64,000 bases of DNA from assembly GCA_002067065.1 (NCBI GenBank), contig MVPY01000101.1:13777-77776 (forward strand), in the 5' to 3' direction. The notes beneath the pieces are model-generated. The model ran no database searches. It had not been told where the DNA came from and was given only the letters and a program-made list of their open reading frames with translations. Every line of letters begins with the position of its first letter. Position 1 is the stretch's first letter. Source of the stretch: Methanobacterium sp. PtaB.Bin024 (GTDB lineage: Archaea; Methanobacteriota; Methanobacteria; Methanobacteriales; Methanobacteriaceae). The position numbers and the translations under genes were made by a program. Positions 53,911-64,000 of this stretch are shown piece after piece.

Positions 53911-56589
53911 ATGGATGAAATAAAATTCACCATGGATGGGTTACAGGTAAAAGCCCAGAAGGGAGATACCATTCTCCAGGCTGCTACTCGAAACGGTATT
54001 TACATCCCCCATTTATGTTATCACCCTGATCTGAAGCCCATGGGAGCTTGCAGATTATGTTTAGTTGAAAATGCAGAAGGACGCCTGGTCACATCTTGTG
54101 AAACGCTGGCAGAAGAAGGAATGGAAATATCTACCACCAGTAAACGTGTTGAAAATTCTAGGGAGATGGTGGCACGGCTTTTAATTGCCAACCATGAAGC
54201 AGAATGTTTAACCTGTGCCCAGAACAACCAGTGCCAGTTACAGGAAATAGCATCCTTTTTTGGGATTGAACTTGATGATATCAATGATTTGAGACAATCA
54301 CTCCCGGAAATTCCTCCCGATGAATCAAACCCCTTTTTTATACGAGATTTAAAGAAATGTGTCCTCTGCGGGATATGTGTCCGAACCTGCAGGGATCGTT
54401 TAGGGGTCAGTGCCATAGATTTCGGTTTCAGAGGATACGAAACCAGGATAACCACTCTCATGGACAGACCAATCCTGGAATCAAACTGCGTATCCTGTGG
54501 AGAATGCGTGGAAGCCTGCCCAGTAGGAGCCCTGGTTCCTAAAGAAAACCTGAAACCAGTAAGGGAAGTTAAAACCACATGTACCTACTGTGCGGTGGGA
54601 TGTGGATTATATTTGGGTGTGAGGGGAGAAAAAATCGTGAGTGCCAGAGGAGACCCAGAACACCCATTAAGTCAGGGTAACCTATGTGTGAAGGGTAGAT
54701 ATGGATTCAAATTCGTTAATCATCCAGATAGGCTGACTAAACCTCTCATAAAAAAGGATGGACAGTTTGTGGAGGTTGGATGGGATGAAGCAATGGAATT
54801 CGCTGCCCAGAAACTTTACCAGTATAAAGGAGATTCATTTGCAGCTATATCCTCAGCTCGATGTACCAACGAGGATAACTACGCTCTGCAAAAGTTCACC
54901 AGGCTGGCCATGGGCACCAACAACGTTGACAACTCTGCTCGTTCATGCCACGCTCCATCAGTAGCAGGACTGGCCACTAGTCTTGGAAGTGGGGCCATGA
55001 GCAACTCTTTAACTGAAATACCCAATGCTAAATGCCTTTTCTTCATAGGAACCAATCCCACTGACAGTTATCCTGTTTTGAGTATGAGAATAATGGATGC
55101 AGTTAGAAACGGGGCTAAAATCATCATAGCTGACCCTCGAAACATAGATCTGTCTCGCCATGCAGATATAACCATTCAACACAATCCTGGAACAGATGTG
55201 GCCCTTATAATGGGCATGATAAGGGTAATTATAGATGAAAAACTCCTGGATGTTGAATTTATTCAGGAAAGATGTGAGGACTTTGATGCTCTGTTGGAAT
55301 CCCTGGAAGAATTCGACCTGGAAACTGTGGAAGAAATAACCGGGGTCAAACCTGATAAAATCGCGGAAGCAGCACGATTATATGCTACCACAGAACCCGC
55401 CGCCATATTTTATTCGCTGGGAATAACAGAACACTCTCATGGTACGGATAATGTTTTCGCACTTTCTAATCTGGCTTTGGTAACCGGTAACTTTGGTAAA
55501 CCCTATTCTGGGGTTAATCCCATCAGGGGACAGAACAATGTTCAGGGATCATGTGATATGGGATGTTTACCTGATTCATATCCGGGTTACCAGAAAGTGG
55601 AGAAGCCAGATGTTCAGGAGAAATTTGAGAAAGTCTGGAACTCCAAACTCAGCCCTAAAATGGGGTTGAAAATGCCAGAAATGATGGAAGCCGCCCGAAA
55701 GGGTCAAGTGAAGGCTATGTACATTATGGGTGAGAACCCGGTTCTGTCTGAACCAGACTGTTCCAACATTTGCCGAGCCCTGGACGCAACTGAGTTTCTA
55801 ATTGTACAAGATCTGTTCATGACTGAAACAGCCCTTAAAGCTGATTTGGTACTACCAGGAGCTTCTTACGCGGAAAAAGATGGTACTTTTGCCAACGCTG
55901 ATCGGAGAGTGCAGCGGGTGCGGCAGGCCATAAGACCGGTGGGCGATTCCAAGCCAGACTGGCAGATCGTCTCAAAACTGGCCCAGGAAATGGGAGTAGA
56001 TGGCTTTGATTATGCAAGTTCAGAGGATGTTGCTGCTGAAATTGCAAGTCTTGCCCCCATATATGGTGGAATGTATTACTCATGTCTGGAAGAAGACAGC
56101 AAACAATGGCCCTGTTACCATGAAGAACATGAAGGAACACCCGTCCTCTATGAAGAAGAATTTTCCACTGAAAATGGAAAAGCAAAATTCATCCCACTTA
56201 CTTACCGGCCACCAGCGGAATTACCAGATGAAAAATATCCTCTGGTGCTTACTACAGGTCGTAGAATCTTCCATTATCATACCAGCACCATGACCGGCGC
56301 CACGAAAGGGTTGAAAGAACTTTATGATCATGATCCGGTGGAGATGAGTCCTGAAGATGCCAAAAAGCTTGGTTTAAAAGATGGGAACTGGGTGTGGGTG
56401 ATCTCTCGCCGGGGGAAAATAAAATCTCAAGTGGAAGTTACGGAAAGATCACCAGAAGGTCTGGTTTTCATGGCATTCCACTCACGAGAAACAAAAACCA
56501 ATCTGATAACTAGTCCCGCCTGCGATCCAGTTACTAAAACTCCTGAGTTCAAGTACTGTGCAGTTAGAATTGAGAAATGCACGGAATGA
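53911..56589 (+). CDS. fdhA: Formate dehydrogenase alpha subunit with NuoG-like N-terminus
   Basis: This 892-aa Mo/W-bis-pterin enzyme oxidises formate or reduces CO2. The N-terminal arm is NuoG-like: a [2Fe-2S] ferredoxin (Cys36, 47, 50), the HxxxCxxC...C cluster (HEAECLTCAQNNQC), and two [4Fe-4S] motifs (CVLCGICVRTC, CVSCGECVEACP). The catalytic part has the CTYCAVGCGL cluster motif. The active-site Cys346-His347 is in ARSCHAPSVAG, with Cys rather than selenocysteine. The C-terminal pterin-dinucleotide domain begins at LVLTTGRRIFHYH. Typical methanogen FdhA lacks the NuoG arm. AGAGGT precedes the ATG. Confidence 0.92.
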   Translation: MDEIKFTMDGLQVKAQKGDTILQAATRNGIYIPHLCYHPDLKPMGACRLCLVENAEGRLVTSCETLAEEGMEISTTSKRVENSREMVARLLIANHEAECLTCAQNNQCQLQEIASFFGIELDDINDLRQSLPEIPPDESNPFFIRDLKKCVLCGICVRTCRDRLGVSAIDFGFRGYETRITTLMDRPILESNCVSCGECVEACPVGALVPKENLKPVREVKTTCTYCAVGCGLYLGVRGEKIVSARGDPEHPLSQGNLCVKGRYGFKFVNHPDRLTKPLIKKDGQFVEVGWDEAMEFAAQKLYQYKGDSFAAISSARCTNEDNYALQKFTRLAMGTNNVDNSARSCHAPSVAGLATSLGSGAMSNSLTEIPNAKCLFFIGTNPTDSYPVLSMRIMDAVRNGAKIIIADPRNIDLSRHADITIQHNPGTDVALIMGMIRVIIDEKLLDVEFIQERCEDFDALLESLEEFDLETVEEITGVKPDKIAEAARLYATTEPAAIFYSLGITEHSHGTDNVFALSNLALVTGNFGKPYSGVNPIRGQNNVQGSCDMGCLPDSYPGYQKVEKPDVQEKFEKVWNSKLSPKMGLKMPEMMEAARKGQVKAMYIMGENPVLSEPDCSNICRALDATEFLIVQDLFMTETALKADLVLPGASYAEKDGTFANADRRVQRVRQAIRPVGDSKPDWQIVSKLAQEMGVDGFDYASSEDVAAEIASLAPIYGGMYYSCLEEDSKQWPCYHEEHEGTPVLYEEEFSTENGKAKFIPLTYRPPAELPDEKYPLVLTTGRRIFHYHTSTMTGATKGLKELYDHDPVEMSPEDAKKLGLKDGNWVWVISRRGKIKSQVEVTERSPEGLVFMAFHSRETKTNLITSPACDPVTKTPEFKYCAVRIEKCTE

Positions 56590-56687
56590 GTAGAAAATCA
56601 GACATGAATTGGATGCATTATCCCTCATGAATTGAATACAACATCCTTTTTTAAACATTTTTTTAAAGTTAAAGGCTAATTAAGAAC

Positions 56688-57620
56688 TTAACAGCCACCA
56701 TAGTAAGGTTCTCTGTTGTTAATTGCCTCTACGAATAGGTTTTCCAGCTTTTCATCAGAAACCCCATTCCTCATGGGTTCAATAAGATCCACCAGGTTGT
56801 CATTTCTAAGTAAACAGGGTTTAAGTTTCCCATCAGGAGTTATTCTGAGTCTGGTGCAGTTCTTGCAGAACTCGGTGTTGTCCATAGGGCGGACCACTTC
56901 TATTTCTCCCCCTTCAAGGAAGTATTTCTTCCTATCCTGCATGAAAGGGCGGGTTTTGATGTCAGTGGCTTTTTTGTTAAGTTCTTTTTCTATGATACCA
57001 ATGTCGTAGTAATAATCATCAAAGAAATCAGAATCCGGGCAGCTTTCAGCTTTCAGAAGTTCAATGATCTGTAAAATGGATCCGTTCTCCTTGCAGAACT
57101 GGAACATATCCCATATTTCATCATGGTTCAATCCTTTCATCACCACCATGTTCACCTTAACAGGATACAGTCCAACCTCTACAGCCTTCTTGATCCCCCT
57201 TTTCACTGAGTCAATGTAGTTACTTTTGGTTATGAAACGGTAAGTCTGGGGGTTCAGGGTGTCAAAGCTCACATTAACCCTATTTAACCCTGCATTTTTA
57301 AGTGAAAGTGCATATTTCTCCAGTAAGATCCCATTAGTAGTTAGAGAAACATCCTGAAATCCTAGGGAGGATATTTTGCTTACAATATCAACTATATCAT
57401 CTCTTATAAGGGGTTCTCCTCCTGATAATCGGATTTTTCTTATTCCAATGTTTTTGGCTATTATGGAAATTCTTTCTATTTCCTGGGGAGTCATCTCATA
57501 TTCCTGAGGGATAATACCATCATGATGGCAGTAAAAGCAGTGGATGTTACAACGGTTGGTTATGGATATGCGCAGGGAAATAATGGGTCTCTGGAAATTG
57601 TCAGTCTTAAAATTGTTCAT
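56688..57620 (-). CDS. moaA: GTP 3',8-cyclase MoaA
   Basis: This 310-aa radical-SAM enzyme performs the first step of molybdopterin synthesis. The SAM cluster motif CNIHCFYC is at residues 24-31. A C-terminal cluster (FCKNCTRLRITPDGKLKPC) binds the substrate side, and the chain ends in YYGGC, carrying the Gly-Gly needed for activity followed by one extra Cys. It lies downstream of mobB on the same strand with 75 bp between, so co-expression is likely. Confidence 0.92.
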   Translation of the reverse strand: MNNFKTDNFQRPIISLRISITNRCNIHCFYCHHDGIIPQEYEMTPQEIERISIIAKNIGIRKIRLSGGEPLIRDDIVDIVSKISSLGFQDVSLTTNGILLEKYALSLKNAGLNRVNVSFDTLNPQTYRFITKSNYIDSVKRGIKKAVEVGLYPVKVNMVVMKGLNHDEIWDMFQFCKENGSILQIIELLKAESCPDSDFFDDYYYDIGIIEKELNKKATDIKTRPFMQDRKKYFLEGGEIEVVRPMDNTEFCKNCTRLRITPDGKLKPCLLRNDNLVDLIEPMRNGVSDEKLENLFVEAINNREPYYGGC

Positions 57621-57695
57621 AGCAGGTCAACCATTTAGTCTAGTTATAATTCAAGTCATAATAATATTCAGAATATGAAAATTTAAAGTCATGTT

Positions 57696-58415
57696 TTAGT
57701 CTTCAAAGTTCCTGATCCATAATTCAATTTTTTCTGGAGGAAGGTCTCCTTCATTATCATCAATTTCATCTGTTTTAAGGGTGCTAATCATTCCCATCAC
57801 GCTTTTTTTAATGAAATCCTGTACAAAAGGGTTCAGAGGGATCTTTTTATCACCAATATAGAGTTCTACTTCCTTTAATTTCCTCATTTTACAGGATTTT
57901 TCCAATGCTTTTCCCTGTACAATGGCTTTAGACATCTCCAGACAATTTTCAAAGCCGCACTCTCCACAGTCGGATCCAGGGATAACACCGTAGGTTCTTT
58001 CTTCCACCAGATCAACCAGGGAAACAATTTCTTCTGGTTTTACTTTAAAAACATTGACGTTGGTAATGGTAAAATCATCTTTAGCAGGGGTGGTTGAAAT
58101 TTTGGGGTAATTAGAGAATTTGAAACCTTCAATCACAACGTAGTCAAGTTCTTGGGTGTTTCCCATTATTTTCAGTATTGTTTCCAGGGGAAGTTGTTCA
58201 TTGATAATGAAGAAGGTACTCTCCCCCGAACCAACCACTATCTGGGCTCCGGCTTGTCTGTGTTTCCAAGTGTCTTTACCTTCTAGATCAAAGTCATGAT
58301 GGGTGTGCTTAATGGTACCTACGTTGTAACCTCGGTTTGTCAGTTCCTTAACTATCATGGTGACTAGGGTTGTTTTTCCAGTGTTTTTTGTTCCTGTCAC
58401 TGTTAATATCTTCAT
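57696..58415 (-). CDS. mobB: MobB-type molybdopterin-guanine dinucleotide protein with C-terminal Fe-S domain
   Basis: This 239-aa protein has an N-terminal MobB GTPase (P-loop GTKNTGKTTL at residues 8-17; GTIKHTHHDFDLEGKDTWKHRQAGA). A C-terminal Fes-type segment with DCGECGFENC and a later Cys follows, as in 4Fe-4S proteins that contain a CxxCxxxxC...C pattern. It assists addition of GMP to the pterin cofactor used by formate and formylmethanofuran dehydrogenases. AAGGTG precedes the ATG. Confidence 0.88.
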   Translation of the reverse strand: MKILTVTGTKNTGKTTLVTMIVKELTNRGYNVGTIKHTHHDFDLEGKDTWKHRQAGAQIVVGSGESTFFIINEQLPLETILKIMGNTQELDYVVIEGFKFSNYPKISTTPAKDDFTITNVNVFKVKPEEIVSLVDLVEERTYGVIPGSDCGECGFENCLEMSKAIVQGKALEKSCKMRKLKEVELYIGDKKIPLNPFVQDFIKKSVMGMISTLKTDEIDDNEGDLPPEKIELWIRNFED

Positions 58416-58498
58416 GATTGCACCTTTTTTGATAGAATGAATGAATATTTAGTTTAGCTAAAAGATGGGAATCTATATTTTTTGATCCTATAATTAAC

Positions 58499-58530
58499 AT
58501 TTATCAGTTTTGATTTTTTATTTGATAAAT
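58499..58530. promoter_or_regulatory. Inverted repeat upstream of mobB-moaA
   Basis: ATTTATCA (58499-58506) and TGATAAAT (58523-58530) are a perfect 8-bp inverted repeat with a 16-bp spacer, in the 185-bp gap upstream of mobB. AT-rich composition makes chance possible. Confidence 0.3.
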
Positions 58531-58600
58531 TGTAAGGTATTATAAAGAAAAATAAAAAGAGACAGTTAACTTAAAAAGTAGGTTTATCCTACTATCTTCA

Positions 58601-59293
58601 TTATATTTTCACCATGGCAACTGCTGCTGCTTTAAATCCTACAAAAATATTTTTTCCAAGGGTTAAATTTAGTTGCTCCCGGGCATATTCAGTAATATCT
58701 ACGAAAAGACTGGTTTTGCCTAGTTCTACGGTTAACCTTACCAAGTTGTTTTTCAATTCCATGCCCGTGATCTTTCCTTCAAAAATGTTGCGAACACTTG
58801 ATTCTTGGGGTTCTAACATTACAAATATATCATCGGGGCTTATCAAAGCTAAAACTTTGTCCCCTATGTTAAAGTTTCCTCTTACTGGGAGTATGACTTT
58901 ATTTCCATTTAAATAAATGTTGGCAATTTTATTTTCTGCATCGATTTCTGCTATTTCTCCTTCAATCTCATTAACATCAGCATGCATCTTAAGAATACTA
59001 TCTACTTTGCGGTATTCCCTTAATACTTTTCTACCTTCATCTGTTAATGTACTTCCACCACCGCCTCCCTTTCCTCCTCTTTTTGTCGAGACAATGGTTT
59101 TATTGAGGTCGTTTTCAAGGTTTTCGATGTATTTAAGGGCGCTGCGATAGGGGATGTGGGAGTGTTTTGAAGCCTGGGTTATGGAGCCACATTCATCTAT
59201 ATACTTTAGGAGGTTGAATTTCTTTTTGTTCAGCAATATTATTTTTTCATCCAGTTTTAATCGGTATTGTGGTCCCTCTTTTGTACTATCCAT
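58601..59293 (-). CDS. ModE-type molybdate/tungstate-responsive regulator
   Basis: This 230-aa protein has an N-terminal winged helix (KKFNLLKYIDECGSITQASKHSHIPYRSALKYIENLE), a glycine-rich wing (RGGKGGGGGSTLTDEG) typical of ModE, and a C-terminal pair of Mop/TOBE-like halves. The last of these has REQLNLTLGKNIFVGFKAAAV. TOBE domains bind oxyanions such as molybdate or tungstate. It is upstream of mobB-moaA and divergent from the fwd operon, the obvious candidate targets. The ATG at 59293 with GGTG upstream is preferred over the one at 59311. Confidence 0.88.
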   Translation of the reverse strand: MDSTKEGPQYRLKLDEKIILLNKKKFNLLKYIDECGSITQASKHSHIPYRSALKYIENLENDLNKTIVSTKRGGKGGGGGSTLTDEGRKVLREYRKVDSILKMHADVNEIEGEIAEIDAENKIANIYLNGNKVILPVRGNFNIGDKVLALISPDDIFVMLEPQESSVRNIFEGKITGMELKNNLVRLTVELGKTSLFVDITEYAREQLNLTLGKNIFVGFKAAAVAMVKI

Positions 59294-60960
<1,667 letters not shown>

Positions 60961-60978
60961 AATTTTAGGTGATAAATT

Positions 60979-61209
60979 ATGGAACTCAAAGTAGAACAAG
61001 ATAACTGCCTGGGATGTGGAGTTTGTGTTGTCGCCTGCCCGGTAAATGTATCCATCAGTCCAGAAGTAGCAGGTGGACACGGATCCAAAACTGAAGAAGT
61101 AATCATGATGGTAGAAAACGGAGTAATCAAACTCTTCAGCCCAGAAAAATGCACAAAATGTGGAACATGTCAAATGTTCTGCCCTACAGATGCTATATGG
61201 CTGGAATGA
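60979..61209 (+). CDS. fwdG: Formylmethanofuran dehydrogenase ferredoxin subunit FwdG
   Basis: This is a 76-aa two-cluster ferredoxin (CLGCGVCVVACP and CTKCGTCQMFCP). It bridges FwdF and the catalytic FwdB. It starts 18 bp after fwdF with AGGTGAT upstream. Confidence 0.93.
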   Translation: MELKVEQDNCLGCGVCVVACPVNVSISPEVAGGHGSKTEEVIMMVENGVIKLFSPEKCTKCGTCQMFCPTDAIWLE

Positions 61210-61219
61210 GGTGTAAAAC

Positions 61220-63120
<1,901 letters not shown>

Positions 63121-63129
63121 GGTGATATC

Positions 63130-64000
<871 letters not shown>

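Noticed and set aside
58499..58530. 8-bp inverted repeat upstream of mobB as a firm operator
   Set aside because: Kept only as a low-confidence feature because AT-rich arms of this length are expected by chance in such DNA.

Overview
The window looks like the chromosome of a hydrogenotrophic methanogen of the order Methanobacteriales, most likely Methanobacterium. Supporting genes are the tungsten-type formylmethanofuran dehydrogenase operon (fwdFGDBA, cut by the right edge), a coenzyme F390 synthetase homologue, archaeal DNA polymerase D large subunit, class I lysyl-tRNA synthetase, Sec61-beta, archaeal LeuRS, TruD, 5'-deoxyadenosine deaminase and a very large polymorphic-repeat surface protein. 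The DNA is AT-rich between genes. Promoters are TATA-type, terminators are oligo-T, Shine-Dalgarno sequences are strong (GGTGA/GGAGG), and TTG/GTG starts are frequent. I saw no tRNA, rRNA, CRISPR array or insertion sequence.

Layout. 1-6.5 kb: 3' part of a giant secreted beta-helix adhesin-like gene. 6.6-16.5 kb: housekeeping (ArsA/Get3 ATPase, nadE, cutA, leuS, FAH-family hydrolase, hisG, dadD, HAD phosphatase, a 59-aa protein). 16.9-19.8 kb: redox-flavoured genes (F390 synthetase-like enzyme, zinc-ribbon membrane protein, an HTH-ferredoxin fusion regulator with a probable operator). 20.2-25.7 kb: truD, a YHS metal-binding miniprotein beside the copper ATPase copA, an amidohydrolase. 25.9-30.2 kb: an island of small membrane proteins (TM2-like, three DUF5518-like, two triple-repeat proteins), interrupted by the small subunit of phosphomevalonate dehydratase. 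30.4-42.4 kb: purB, Sec61-beta, polC, nrdD, PepSY-like and PsbP-like exported proteins, M20 amidohydrolase, yeast-type cytosine deaminase, a membrane protein. 42.5-49.4 kb, minus strand: a two-gene unit containing a CGSC protein of the UGSC family, lysS, thiC, a PfkB kinase, a LysR/ModE-like regulator. 49.5-59.3 kb: hxlB, then a formate/molybdopterin region (fdhD-like, CMD protein, NuoF-like diaphorase, NuoG-fused formate dehydrogenase alpha, moaA, mobB with a C-terminal Fe-S domain, a ModE-type regulator). 59.9-64 kb: fwdFGDBA.

How the parts fit. The right-hand 14 kb is one functional theme: pterin-cofactor enzymes for formate and CO2. MoaA and MobB make the cofactor, the FdhD-like protein would sulfurate it, and the ModE-like protein, divergent from the fwd operon, probably senses molybdate/tungstate. 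The formate dehydrogenase is unusual for a methanogen. Its alpha subunit carries a NuoG-like Fe-S arm, and its partner is an NADH-type flavoprotein rather than the F420-dependent FdhB, which suggests a pyridine-nucleotide-linked or bifurcating enzyme, probably acquired from bacteria. Three tandem near-identical 18-bp units lie upstream of its promoter. The CGSC pair, the HTH-ferredoxin regulator, the triple-repeat membrane proteins and several unexplained inverted repeats are the other points worth attention.
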